A DNA stretch of 64,000 nucleotides from Streptomyces sp. NRRL F-2664 (GCF_000719345.1 NZ_JOFX01000024.1:149857-213856); one strand, 5' to 3'; shown: positions 19,843-28,862, counted from the first letter of the stretch. The notes: generated by a model from the letters alone, not told the origin. Numbers and translations: made by a program.

Positions 19843-20155
19843 GCTGCGAGGGTATTACGGGCCGGCAGACCCCCCGCGCGCGCCCCTTCCCGTACGCCGG
19901 CCCGCGCCCGGCCGCCGCGGCCCGCCGGCTCCCGTGGTCTTGACCACAGGGATCCGCCCCGCAGCCCTCCGCAGTGGCGTCGGGCCGCCCTCCCCCCGAG
20001 GGCCTCCGTGGCGCGTCCGTGCAGGTCAGCGGCAAGTTCGGCAGAGCGGGAAGGACGGACGCGTTGCACCGGTGTGGTCCGGTATGCGGCCGCATTCCGT
20101 CCGGTATGCGGACAGTTTTGATCGGTCAGGGGATACGTCTGCTTTACTGGGGCCC
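19843..20155. promoter_or_regulatory. Intergenic region before the met leader, with candidate promoter
   Basis: About 310 bases without a convincing gene. At its right end TTGATC (20118-20123) and TTTACT (20143-20148) form a promoter with a long 19-base spacer directed at the leader peptide at 20156, which would begin at +1. At the left end lies the probable promoter of the minus-strand membrane pair. CCGGTATGCGG occurs twice (20079-20089 and 20101-20111), a possible repeated regulator site just upstream of the -35 hexamer. Confidence 0.45.
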
Positions 20156-20242
20156 ATGACCACGACGAGCAGCCGCACCCTTGCGACCGAGGCGACGATG
20201 ACGCCCGGTGCTCGCTGTATGTGTCGAATGTGCGCCTTCTGA
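20156..20242 (+). CDS. Met/Cys-rich leader peptide upstream of metNIQ
   Basis: A 28-residue open frame beginning seven bases after the TTTACT hexamer and ending 200 bases before metN. The peptide ends GARCMCRMCAF, that is three Cys and two Met in a seven-residue run immediately before the stop, in a genome where these are rare residues. Placed ahead of a methionine importer, this matches the layout of a ribosome-mediated attenuation leader that senses charged Met- or Cys-tRNA. That function is inferred; short annotated leader peptides of this kind occur before sulfur genes in Streptomyces. Confidence 0.65.
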   Translation: MTTTSSRTLATEATMTPGARCMCRMCAF

Positions 20243-20442
20243 GGGCCCCTTCCTGAGCCTCGCGCCCCGAAGCGAGACCGGCCGGCCGTACGTCACCGCT
20301 TGAGGGACGGCACGGCCCACTCATGCCCCGCGCACGCGTCGAAGCCATCGATTTCCGACGGTTCGTCCCGTATCGCGTCCCAGATGTTTGCCCCGTGCCC
20401 GGCACCCCGCTGCGCCGCGCACTCGACAGCGACGGAATTCCT
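20243..20442 (+). promoter_or_regulatory. metN leader RNA with possible alternative hairpins
   Basis: Between leader stop and metN I see CTCGC/GCGAG (20259-20263 with 20272-20276), the self-complementary CGGCCGGCCG at about 20279-20288, and GGCCGT (20284-20289) with ACGGCC (20312-20317). The last two overlap and would exclude each other, as in attenuators. No SAM riboswitch consensus is recognisable. An in-frame ATG at 20323 could extend metN. Confidence 0.4.
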
Positions 20443-21516
20443 GTGATCACCACATCGGGCCTCACGAAGGTCTACCAGTCCCGTGGCCGCGAGGTCACCG
20501 CCCTGGACGGCGTCGACCTGCACGTCCGCGAGGGCGAGGTCTACGGAGTCATCGGCCAGAGCGGCGCCGGCAAGTCGTCCCTGATCCGCTGCGTGAACCT
20601 GCTGGAGCGCCCCACCACCGGCACCGTCCACGTCGACGGCGTCGACCTCACCGCCCTCGCCGGCCGCGGCCGCCGTGCCGGCAAGGAGCTGCGCGAGGCC
20701 CGCAGCCGCATCGGGATGGTCTTCCAGCACTTCAACCTGCTGTCCTCGCGCACCGTCCAGGCCAACATCGAGCTGCCCCTGGAGATCCTCGGCGTCTCCG
20801 GCCGTGAGCGCTCCCGCAAGGCCCTCGAACTCCTCGACCTCGTCGGCCTCGCCGACAAGGCGAAGGCCTACCCCGCCCAGCTCTCCGGCGGCCAGAAGCA
20901 GCGCGTCGGCATCGCCCGCGCCCTGGCCGGCGACCCCAAGGTGCTGCTCTCCGACGAGGCCACCAGCGCCCTCGACCCCGAGACCACCCGCTCCATCCTG
21001 AAACTGCTGCGCGACCTCAACCAGCAGCTCGGCCTCACCGTGCTGCTCATCACGCACGAGATGGACGTCGTCAAGACCGTCTGCGACTCGGCCGCCCTGA
21101 TGAAGAAGGGCCGGATCGTCGAGTCCGGCACCGTCGCCGAACTGCTCGCCACCCCCGGCTCCGAACTGGCCGGCGAGCTGTTCCCGGTGACCGGCTCCGC
21201 CTCCGGCCCCGACCGCACCGTCGTCGACGTCACCTTCCACGGCGAGGCCGCCGCCCAGCCGGTCGTCTCACAGCTCTCGCGCACGTACAACGTCGACATC
21301 TCGATCCTCGGCGCCGCCATGGACACCGTGGCCGGCCGGCTCATCGGCCGCATGCGCATCGAACTGCCCGGCCGCTACGAGGACAACGTCGTGCCCGTCG
21401 GCTTCCTGCGCGAGCAGGGCCTCCAGGTCGACGTCGTCGACACGGCCGACGGGATCGACGACGAACTGACCGAGCTGACCGAGCTGGCCGAGCTGGCCGA
21501 GGATGGTGCCAAGTGA
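20443..21516 (+). CDS. metN: Methionine ABC transporter ATP-binding protein
   Basis: Cytoplasmic ATPase of the methionine uptake system, 357 residues. Walker A GQSGAGKSSL, Q-loop MVFQHFNLL, signature LSGGQKQRVGIARAL, Walker B KVLLSDEATSALD and H-loop ITHEMDVV are all intact. After about residue 235 comes the C-terminal NIL/C2 domain (VVDVTFHGEAAAQPVVSQLS) that binds methionine and causes trans-inhibition in MetN proteins. I start at GTG 20443 (protein ITTSGLTKVYQ) because the 40 residues encoded further upstream do not look conserved; ATG 20323 is the alternative. A GTGA overlap couples it to metI. Confidence 0.93.
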   Translation: MITTSGLTKVYQSRGREVTALDGVDLHVREGEVYGVIGQSGAGKSSLIRCVNLLERPTTGTVHVDGVDLTALAGRGRRAGKELREARSRIGMVFQHFNLLSSRTVQANIELPLEILGVSGRERSRKALELLDLVGLADKAKAYPAQLSGGQKQRVGIARALAGDPKVLLSDEATSALDPETTRSILKLLRDLNQQLGLTVLLITHEMDVVKTVCDSAALMKKGRIVESGTVAELLATPGSELAGELFPVTGSASGPDRTVVDVTFHGEAAAQPVVSQLSRTYNVDISILGAAMDTVAGRLIGRMRIELPGRYEDNVVPVGFLREQGLQVDVVDTADGIDDELTELTELAELAEDGAK

Positions 21517-22181
21517 CCTGGTCCGAGATGCAGCCCCTGCTCACCCAGGGCACCTACGACACCCTCTACATGGTGCTGTGGTCCACCCTGGTGACCGTCC
21601 TCGGCGGACTGCCCGTCGGCATCCTGCTCGTCCTCACCGACAAGGGCGGCCTGCTGCAGAACCAGCCGGTCAACAAGGTCCTCGGCGTGATCGTGAACAT
21701 AGGCCGCTCGCTGCCGTTCATCATCCTGCTGATCTTCCTGATCCCGGTCACCACCACGGTCGTCGGCACCTTCATCGGCCCCACCGCCATGATCGTCCCG
21801 CTCGCCATCGGCGCCGTCCCCTTCTTCGCCCGGCTCGTCGAGACCGCCGTCCGCGAGGTGGACCACGGCCTCGTCGAAGCCGTCGAGTCCATGGGCGGCG
21901 GCGTCCCCACCCTGGTCGGCAAGGTCCTCCTCCCGCAGGCCCTGCCCTCCCTGGTCGCGGGCGTCACCACCACGGTCATCACCCTCGTCGGCTACTCCGC
22001 CATGGCGGGCGCCGTCGGCGGCGAAGGACTCGGCTCCAAGGCCATCACGTACGGCTTCCAGCGTTTCGAGACCGGCTTCATGGTCGCCACCGTCGTGGTC
22101 CTCATCGCCATCGTCACGGTGGTCCAGCTGATCGGCGACGGCGTCGTACGCCTCCTGGCCCGCCGCGGCCGGACGGCCTGA
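21513..22181 (+). CDS. metI: Methionine ABC transporter permease
   Basis: Membrane subunit of the methionine importer, 222 residues with five to six hydrophobic segments. The N-terminal TYDTLYMVLWSTLVTVLGGLP, RSLPFIILLIFLIP, the EAA-loop region EAVESMGGGVPTLVGKVLLP and the C-terminal GGEGLGSKAITYGFQRF are characteristic of MetI. The GTG start overlaps the metN stop. A 107-base gap separates it from metQ. Confidence 0.94.
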   Translation: MTWSEMQPLLTQGTYDTLYMVLWSTLVTVLGGLPVGILLVLTDKGGLLQNQPVNKVLGVIVNIGRSLPFIILLIFLIPVTTTVVGTFIGPTAMIVPLAIGAVPFFARLVETAVREVDHGLVEAVESMGGGVPTLVGKVLLPQALPSLVAGVTTTVITLVGYSAMAGAVGGEGLGSKAITYGFQRFETGFMVATVVVLIAIVTVVQLIGDGVVRLLARRGRTA

Positions 22182-22288
22182 CCCCCGGGCCACCGCCCCC
22201 CTGATGTCCCCCACAGAGCCCGCACTTGTCGTGCTTGGGCCGCCACCAGCAAGTCCTCGGTACTTGTTCAGCAAGAAAGGCACTCTTC

Positions 22289-23152
22289 GTGCGTAAGAAC
22301 ACCAAGCTCACCGCCCTCGCCGCCACCGCCACCGCGCTGACCCTGGGCCTCACCGCCTGCGGCAGCTCCTCCGACCCGTCCTCCGCCAAGGGCGACGGCG
22401 GCACGGCCGACGAGAGCAAGCCGCTCGTCATCGCGGCATCCCCGAGCCCCCACGCCGACGTCCTGAACTTCGTCAAGGACAAGCTCGCGGCCAAGGAGGG
22501 CCTCAAGCTGGAGGTCAAGGAGTTCACGGACTACGTCCTGCCCAACACCGCCACCGAGCAGGGCCAGGTCGACGGCAACTACTTCCAGCACAAGCCGTAC
22601 CTCGACGACTTCAACAAGAAGAACAACACCCACGTCGTCCCCGTGGTGAACGTGCACCTGGAGCCCCTCGGCCTGTACTCCAAGAAGGTCAAGGCACTCT
22701 CCGACATCAAGGCCGGCCAGACCATCGCCGTCCCCAACGACACCACCAACGAGGGCCGCGCGCTCCAGCTGCTGGCCGCGAACAACCTGATCACCCTCAA
22801 GGAGGGCGTCGGCACCAGCGCCAAGCTGTCCGACATCACCGACAAGAAGGGTCTGGAGTTCAAGGAGCTGGAGGCCGCCACCGTCCCGCGCGCCCTCAGC
22901 GACGTGGACGCCGCGGTCATCAACGGCAACTACGCCATCGAGGCCGACCTGTCGCCCGCCAAGGACGCGCTCGCCCTGGAGAAGGCCGAGGGCAACCCGT
23001 ACGCCAACTTCCTCGCGGTCAAGGAAGGCAACCAGAACGACCCGCGGGTCCAGAAGCTCGCGAAGCTCCTGAACTCCGACGACGTCAGGAAGTTCATCGA
23101 GGAGAAGTACCAGGGCTCGGTCGTCCCGGCCTTCGGCACCCCCGCCTCCTGA
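22289..23152 (+). CDS. metQ: Methionine-binding lipoprotein
   Basis: Extracytoplasmic substrate-binding lipoprotein of the NlpA/MetQ family, 287 residues. The signal ends in the lipobox LGLTACGSS (Cys about residue 24). The mature domain has IAASPSPHADVLNFVKDKL, VDGNYFQHKPYLDDFNKK and VPNDTTNEGRALQLL, all typical of D/L-methionine binders. Start GTG 22289 has AAGAAAGG eight bases upstream. Last gene of the metNIQ operon; a terminator hairpin follows at 23192-23229. Confidence 0.94.
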   Translation: MRKNTKLTALAATATALTLGLTACGSSSDPSSAKGDGGTADESKPLVIAASPSPHADVLNFVKDKLAAKEGLKLEVKEFTDYVLPNTATEQGQVDGNYFQHKPYLDDFNKKNNTHVVPVVNVHLEPLGLYSKKVKALSDIKAGQTIAVPNDTTNEGRALQLLAANNLITLKEGVGTSAKLSDITDKKGLEFKELEAATVPRALSDVDAAVINGNYAIEADLSPAKDALALEKAEGNPYANFLAVKEGNQNDPRVQKLAKLLNSDDVRKFIEEKYQGSVVPAFGTPAS

Positions 23153-23191
23153 CCCGCCGCCCGACCCGTCGGGCGCCCAGCCGTCAGGCAT

Positions 23192-23229
23192 CTCGGCCCC
23201 GCACGCCCCTGTCGGCGCGCGGGGCCGAG
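23192..23229 (+). terminator. Terminator after metNIQ
   Basis: CTCGGCCCCGC (23192-23202) and GCGGGGCCGAG (23219-23229) form an 11-bp GC stem with a 16-base loop, 40 bases after the metQ stop. No T-run follows. Confidence 0.6.
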
Positions 23230-23382
23230 TCCCGCCCGCCCGGGGGCAACCCGGCCCTGCACATCCCCCGGTCGATGCTGCATGCTGTGGCTTACGACCT
23301 GTGCACGGTCCCGCACGAACGGTTCCGCACCACGGTCGCCTCGCACCACGGTCGCACCACGTTCTCAGGCATGGAGCAGCGC

Positions 23383-24105
23383 ATGACTACCACCTTCCCG
23401 GACGTCACCATCAGCACGGAACGGCTGGTGCTGCGCCCGTTCGAGGAGGAGGACATCACCGCGCTCGCCGAGATGATGAACGACGAGAACATCACCGCCT
23501 GGACCTCCGCACCGCACCCCTACACCCGCGCCGACGCACACGCCTGGGCCACCCGGGACTCCCACGCCGAACGCGCCGAAGGCCGCGGCATCGTCTTCGC
23601 CGTCACCGAATTCCTCACCCAGCGCCTCGTCGGCATCGTCCACCTCCGCAACACCAACTGGCGCACCCGCGCCACCGAGGTCGGCTACGTCACCGCGCCC
23701 TGGGCCCGCGGCGAGGGCTACGCGAGCGAGTCCGTCCTCGCCGTCGCCCAGTGGCTCTTCCGCGAGCAGGGGTTCGAGCGCCTCGAACTGCGCACCGCCG
23801 CCGACAACACCGCCTCCCAGCAGGTCGCCCAGAAGATCGGCTGCATCAGCGAGGGCGTCCTGCGCAACGCCTGGACCGTACGGACGCAGACCCCCGACGG
23901 CAGCTGGACCGACAGCCGCACCGACCTCATCGTCTGGAGCCTCCTGCCCGAGGACCTCGACGAGGGCGAGGGCTACGACGGATACGAAGGCTACGAGAGC
24001 TACGAGAGCCACGAGAGCAGCGCCCCCGGCGGACACGCCGGCGACACGGTCCCGGGACAGCGCTCCGACGCGCACGGCCACCCCGTCGGCGCCGACCGGA
24101 AATGA
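23383..24105 (+). CDS. RimJ/RimL-type N-acetyltransferase with acidic repeat tail
   Basis: GNAT acetyltransferase, 240 residues. TERLVLRPFEEEDI at the N terminus, VGYVTAPWARGEGYASESV (acetyl-CoA motif, about residues 105-123) and RTAADNTASQQVAQKIGC match the RimJ/RimL-like group that acetylates ribosomal N termini or small molecules. The C-terminal 50 residues are an unusual acidic, low-complexity tail with GYDGYEGYESYESHES followed by a Gly/His stretch. Start ATG 23383 is set by GGAG seven bases upstream; upstream in-frame codons look non-coding. Monocistronic between metQ and cobL. Confidence 0.87.
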   Translation: MTTTFPDVTISTERLVLRPFEEEDITALAEMMNDENITAWTSAPHPYTRADAHAWATRDSHAERAEGRGIVFAVTEFLTQRLVGIVHLRNTNWRTRATEVGYVTAPWARGEGYASESVLAVAQWLFREQGFERLELRTAADNTASQQVAQKIGCISEGVLRNAWTVRTQTPDGSWTDSRTDLIVWSLLPEDLDEGEGYDGYEGYESYESHESSAPGGHAGDTVPGQRSDAHGHPVGADRK

Positions 24106-24175
24106 ACCGATGAGCAGGTAGTCTCACCGTGTCCGCCCCTCCTTCCCGCCCCCCCACATCAGGAGACAGACGACG

Positions 24176-25378
24176 ATGGCCGACCGGGTCACGGTGATCG
24201 GCTGGGACGGTTCGCCCCTCACCTCGGCCGCCCGGTCCGCGCTCTCCGCCGCCACCCTCGTGGCCGGCGCCGCCCACCACCTCGCCCTTCCCGAAGTGCC
24301 GCCCACCGCCGAGCGCATCCGCCTCGGCAGCCTGGGCCTCGCCGCCCGCCGCATCGCCGGTCACCGCGGCACCGCCGTCGTCCTCGCCGACGGCGACCCG
24401 GGCTTCTTCGGCGTCGTCCGCACCCTGCGCGCACCGGAACACGGCCTGGAGGTCGAGGTCGTCCCCGCCGTCTCCTCCGTCGCGGCCGCCTTCGCCCGCG
24501 CCGGCATGCCCTGGGACGACGCCCAGGTGGTCGTCGCCCAGCCCCGCACCCTGCGGCGCGCCGTCAACGTCTGCCGAGCCCACCCCAAGGTCGCCGTCCT
24601 CACCTCGCCCGGCGCCGGCCCCGCCGAACTCGCCCTGCTCCTCGACGGGGTCCACCGCACCTTCGTCGTCTGCGAGGAACTCGGCACGGACCGCGAGCAG
24701 GTGAGCGTCCTCACCTCCGACAAGGCCGCCGACCACAACTGGCGCGACCCGAACGTCGTCATCGTCATCGGCGGCGCCGGCCAGACCCCGTCCGCCGACC
24801 CCGCCTGGCTGCTCGGCCAGAGCGCCGCCCACGGCGCGGACCGCGGCTGGGCCCGGCCCCAGACCGGTGCGGGGGGAGGGGAGTCGGCACTGCTGCACGC
24901 GGCCCAACTCGCCCGGCTCGGACCGCGCACCGGCGACCTCGTCTGGGACATCGGCACCGGCTCCGGCGGCGTGGCCGTGGACGCGGCGGCCCTCGGCGCG
25001 GCCGTCATCGCCGTGGACAGCGACCCCGGGGCCGGCGAGCGCGTCACCGCCGCCGCCCGCAAGCGGGGCGTGCAGCTGCAGTTCGTCGCCGGGCGGGCAC
25101 CCCACGTCCTGGAGAACCTGCCCGAACCGGACGTCGTCCGCGTCGGCGGCGGCGGTGCCGAGGTCGTCGCCGCCGTCGCCGACCGCCGCCCCGAACGGAT
25201 CGTCAGCCACGCCTCCACCCGCGACGAGGCGGAAGCCGTCGGCAGGGTACTCACCGAACACGGTTACGACGTCGAGTGCGCGCTCCTCCAGGCCGTCGGC
25301 CTGGACCCCCGCACCTGGGCCGAACAGGACCGTTCCGTCGTGTTCCTCCTGGCAGCTCAGCGCCCTGTGACCCGCTGA
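24176..25378 (+). CDS. cobL: Precorrin-6Y C5,15-methyltransferase (CbiE-CbiT fusion)
   Basis: Cobalamin pathway enzyme that methylates C5 and C15 and decarboxylates precorrin-6Y/cobalt-precorrin. The 400-residue protein joins an N-terminal CbiE-type tetrapyrrole methylase (about 1-200; VTVIGWDGSPL, VVLADGDPGFFGV, VVPAVSSVAAAFARAGM) to a C-terminal CbiT-type SAM methyltransferase (about 215-400; LVWDIGTGSGGVAVDAA). Preceded by a TAGTCT hexamer (24118-24123) and AGGAGACAG. It lies upstream of the BluB-CobT gene on the same strand, separated by 274 bases. Confidence 0.93.
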   Translation: MADRVTVIGWDGSPLTSAARSALSAATLVAGAAHHLALPEVPPTAERIRLGSLGLAARRIAGHRGTAVVLADGDPGFFGVVRTLRAPEHGLEVEVVPAVSSVAAAFARAGMPWDDAQVVVAQPRTLRRAVNVCRAHPKVAVLTSPGAGPAELALLLDGVHRTFVVCEELGTDREQVSVLTSDKAADHNWRDPNVVIVIGGAGQTPSADPAWLLGQSAAHGADRGWARPQTGAGGGESALLHAAQLARLGPRTGDLVWDIGTGSGGVAVDAAALGAAVIAVDSDPGAGERVTAAARKRGVQLQFVAGRAPHVLENLPEPDVVRVGGGGAEVVAAVADRRPERIVSHASTRDEAEAVGRVLTEHGYDVECALLQAVGLDPRTWAEQDRSVVFLLAAQRPVTR

Positions 25379-25652
25379 GACGAGGGCCGGGGTAGGCTGG
25401 CCGATCGTCGTACCGCGCGGACGCTCCGGGCATCACGACACGGCCTGGACGCGCGACGTGGCGCAGTCCACAGAGGACCGTGGTGGTTATGGCCGCCACG
25501 GCCGCCAACGGGCGCGACAATGCTTACTGGTTGTCGTGCAGGCGCACGTGGGACGGACTCGTCGCACCCGCGACACCGCACGGCAACTCCGCTCGGAGGC
25601 CTCGTGGGCGACCGGGTGATCGAAGAGGCAACACGATGGGCGAGGGGTAAGC

Positions 25653-28600
25653 ATGACTGACACCGGCCAGGTCCCGGGCGAGGGTCACCCGGACAGCACG
25701 GGCATGGTGGATCAGCAGGGCATCCCCGCCCCGGTCCAGATCCCGCCCCCGATGCCCGGCTACGCCTTCCAGGACCTCATGGACAATCCGGCCGAGCCGG
25801 AGGACGAAGAACTCCTGCTGATGCCGAGCGCCCAGGGATCCTGGAGCGACCCGCAGGTCGTCCCGCCGGCCCCCGCCTTCCCGGTCGAGCCCCAGCACGC
25901 CGAACCGCAGACCTACGCCGACGCCTCCTACGGCGCCGGGACCGCCTACGCCGGCGCGCCGACGGCCTACCCCGAGCCCGCCGCGTACGGCGACTTCGCC
26001 CAGCCCGCCGCCTTCCCCGAGGGCGCCTACAGCGCCGGCGCCCACGAGACCGGCGGCCGGGACTCCGGCGCGCTCGACCTCGGCGGGCTCGTCGTCCCGC
26101 CGCCCGCCGCGCCGGTGGCCCCCGCAGCCCCGGTCCGCCGCCCGCTGCACATGGGTCCGCCCGTGCCCGACGCCACTGGTGGAGTCGTACGGTCCCTCGC
26201 GGACCGCGGCCCGGCCGCTGCGCCCGCGCCGGCCGCCCCGACCCCCGCCCCGGCGCCCACGACCCCGCTCCACCAGGCCGGACCCCCGACCCTCGGGCCC
26301 GAGTACCTGGACGTGCCGCGTACCGAGGCCGCGCAGGAACCGGCCCCGGCCGCCCCGCAGCAGCTCGGCGAGGTCCCGCCGCAGGGCGGGACGCCGTGGG
26401 CGGAGCAGGCCAACGCGCCCGAGCAGGCCGCGGCGCCCGAGCAGGTGCCCGCCGAGGCAGCGCAGGCTGCCGAGCCGGTGGCGGCCCCCGAGCCCGTCCA
26501 GGCCGGCGCGGAGCCGGAGCCGGAGCAGGTGCAGGCGCCCGCAGAAACGGTGGCTCGGCCCGCGCAGCCCGACGCCGCACCGGCCGAGGCGGTCGCCCCC
26601 GCGGAAGCCCCGGCGGGGGAGACCCCCGAACCGGTTGCGGTCGAGGCGCCCGCCGTCGTACCCGAACAGGCGGCCCCGGCCGAGCACGCCGTGGGCGCCG
26701 AGCAGGCCGCGGGCGCCGAGCCGGTCGAAGCCGCAGCAGCAGCCGCAGCCGTCGCCGTCGAGCCGGTCCAGCAGCCGGCCGAGGACGCCGGCGTGCCGGC
26801 CGAGCCGGTCGCCGTGGAGCCGGTGGCCGTCGAGCCGGTCGGTGCGGCGCAGGTGGCCGTGGAGCCGGTGCCGGCCGCCGAGGAGGAGCCGGCCGAGCCC
26901 GCCGCGCCCGAGCCGGTCCAGCCGCAGCCGGTGGCGGTCGCCCCCGGGGAACCCGCCGAGCCGTCCTCGGCCGCAGAGCCGCAGCCGGCCGCGGTGGTCG
27001 CCGCCGAGCAGCCGGCCGAGCAGCCCGCCGTGGCCGTCGCCGCCGAGGCGCCGACCGAGGCGCCGACCGAGGCCGAGCCCGCAGCGCAGTCCGAGGCCGA
27101 GGCGCCCGCTGCGGTCGAGCCCGCCGCCGGCGACCCGGCCCCCGGCTACGACGACGCCGAGCGCGAGGCCGTCCTGCGCGTGATGCGCGAACGCCGCGAC
27201 ATCCGCAAGGGCTTCCGCACCGACCCGATCCCGCACGAGGTGCTGCTCCGCGTCCTGGAGGCGGCCCACACCGCCCCCAGCGTCGGACACTCCCAGCCCT
27301 GGGACTTCGTCGTCATCCGCTCGGCCGAGACGCGCCGGACGATGCACGAGCTCGCCCAGCGCCAGCGCGAGGCCTACGCCAAGTCGCTGCCCAAGGGCCG
27401 GGCCAAGCAGTTCAAGGAACTCAAGATCGAGGCCATCCTCGACACCCCGGTGAACATCGTCGTCACCGCCGACCCCACCCGCGGCGGCCGCCACACCCTC
27501 GGCCGGCACACCCAGCCGCAGATGGCCCCGTACTCCTCGGCCCTCGCCGTCGAGAACCTCTGGCTCGCCGCGCGCGCCGAAGGCCTCGGCGTCGGCTGGG
27601 TCAGCTTCTTCGACGAGCGCGAGATGGTCCGCGAGCTCGGCCTGCCCGAGCACCTGGAGGTCGTCGCGTACCTGTGCGTCGGCTACGTCGACGAGTTCCC
27701 CGAGGAGCCGGAGCTGGCCCAGGCCGGCTGGTCGCAGCGCCGCCCGCTCTCCTGGGTGGTCCACGAGGAGACCTACGGCCGCCGCGCGCTGCCCGGTGAG
27801 GAGCCGCACGACCTGCTCTCCGAGACGGTCGCCAGCATCCGTCCGCTCGACGCCAAGGCACTCGGCGAGGCCTGGGAGCGGCAGAAGCGCATGACCAAGC
27901 CCGCGGGCGCGCTGGGCATGCTGGAGATCATCTCCGCCCAGCTGGCCGGTCTGTCCCGGGTCTGCCCCCCGCCGATCCCGGAGCCGGCCGCGGTCGCGAT
28001 CTTCGCGGGCGACCACGGCGTGCACGCCCAGGGCGTCACCCCGTGGCCGCAGGAGGTCACCACGCAGATGGTGGCCAACTTCCTCGGCGGCGGCGCGGTC
28101 TGCAACGCCTTCGCCAACCAGGTGGGAGCCGAGGTCTGCGTGATCGACGTCGGCGTCGCGGGCGACCTCCCGGCCACCCCGGGCCTGCTGCCCCGCAAGA
28201 TCCGTCCCGGCACCGCAGACCTGTCCACCGGTGCGGCGATGACCCGCGAAGAGGCCGTCGCCGCCATCGAGGTCGGCATCGAGACGGCCCGCGACCTCGT
28301 CGCGGCGGGCAACAAGGCCCTCCTCACGGGCGAGATGGGCATCGCGAACACGACGGTCTCCGCGGCCCTCATCTCCGTCTTCACCGGCGCCGACCCGTCG
28401 GAGGTCACCGGCCGGGGCACCGGCATCAACGACGAGACGCACGCCCGCAAGGTCGAGGTCGTTCGCCGCGCCCTCGAACTCCACCAGCCCGACCCGGCGG
28501 ACCCGATCGGCGTCCTCGCCGCGATCGGCGGCCTGGAGCACGCGGCGATCGTTGGCCTCCTGCTCGGCGCCGCCTCCCTGCGTACGCCGGTCATCCTGGA

Positions 28601-28862
28601 CGGCGTCAGCGCCGGAGCCGCCGCGCTCGCGGCCCGGGCCATCGCGCCCGAGTCGCTGTCGGCCTGCATCGCGGGCCACCGCAGTGCGGAGCCGGGGCAC
28701 GTGGCCGCCCTGAACAAGCTGGGCCTGCGCCCGCTGGTCGACCTGGACCTCCGCCTCGGCGAGGGCACGGGCGCCCTGCTGGCCCTGCCGCTGGTGCAGA
28801 GCGCGGCCCGCGCGATGCACGAGGTCGCGACGTTCGACTCGGCGGGCGTGACGGAGAAGTAA
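25653..28862 (+). CDS. cobT: BluB-CobT fusion with a long Pro/Ala/Glu-rich N-terminal region
   Basis: Predicted to make 5,6-dimethylbenzimidazole (DMB) and attach it to ribose phosphate for the lower ligand of cobalamin. Residues 1 to about 495 are low complexity, dominated by Ala, Pro, Glu and Val with repeats such as VAVEPV and EQAAAPEQ. About 500-705 is a BluB/nitroreductase-like flavin domain (RRDIRKGFRTD, TAPSVGHSQPWDFVVI, GLGVGWVSFFDE). About 725-1065 is CobT (FAGDHGVHAQGVTPWPQEVT, GEMGIANTTVSAAL and catalytic Glu1037 in LGEGTGALLAL). ATG 25653 has GAGGGG upstream. Upstream DNA has CGACAA/TTGTCG (25515-25536) but no cobalamin riboswitch that I recognise. Confidence 0.9.
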   Translation: MTDTGQVPGEGHPDSTGMVDQQGIPAPVQIPPPMPGYAFQDLMDNPAEPEDEELLLMPSAQGSWSDPQVVPPAPAFPVEPQHAEPQTYADASYGAGTAYAGAPTAYPEPAAYGDFAQPAAFPEGAYSAGAHETGGRDSGALDLGGLVVPPPAAPVAPAAPVRRPLHMGPPVPDATGGVVRSLADRGPAAAPAPAAPTPAPAPTTPLHQAGPPTLGPEYLDVPRTEAAQEPAPAAPQQLGEVPPQGGTPWAEQANAPEQAAAPEQVPAEAAQAAEPVAAPEPVQAGAEPEPEQVQAPAETVARPAQPDAAPAEAVAPAEAPAGETPEPVAVEAPAVVPEQAAPAEHAVGAEQAAGAEPVEAAAAAAAVAVEPVQQPAEDAGVPAEPVAVEPVAVEPVGAAQVAVEPVPAAEEEPAEPAAPEPVQPQPVAVAPGEPAEPSSAAEPQPAAVVAAEQPAEQPAVAVAAEAPTEAPTEAEPAAQSEAEAPAAVEPAAGDPAPGYDDAEREAVLRVMRERRDIRKGFRTDPIPHEVLLRVLEAAHTAPSVGHSQPWDFVVIRSAETRRTMHELAQRQREAYAKSLPKGRAKQFKELKIEAILDTPVNIVVTADPTRGGRHTLGRHTQPQMAPYSSALAVENLWLAARAEGLGVGWVSFFDEREMVRELGLPEHLEVVAYLCVGYVDEFPEEPELAQAGWSQRRPLSWVVHEETYGRRALPGEEPHDLLSETVASIRPLDAKALGEAWERQKRMTKPAGALGMLEIISAQLAGLSRVCPPPIPEPAAVAIFAGDHGVHAQGVTPWPQEVTTQMVANFLGGGAVCNAFANQVGAEVCVIDVGVAGDLPATPGLLPRKIRPGTADLSTGAAMTREEAVAAIEVGIETARDLVAAGNKALLTGEMGIANTTVSAALISVFTGADPSEVTGRGTGINDETHARKVEVVRRALELHQPDPADPIGVLAAIGGLEHAAIVGLLLGAASLRTPVILDGVSAGAAALAARAIAPESLSACIAGHRSAEPGHVAALNKLGLRPLVDLDLRLGEGTGALLALPLVQSAARAMHEVATFDSAGVTEK

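Noticed and set aside
20243..20442. SAM riboswitch before metN
   Set aside because: I looked for SAM-I/II/IV core elements and found none; a covariance-model search would settle it.
25379..25652. Cobalamin riboswitch before the BluB-CobT gene
   Set aside because: No GCCACTG-type B12 box or typical core is visible. Only a weak CGACAA/TTGTCG inverted repeat is present.
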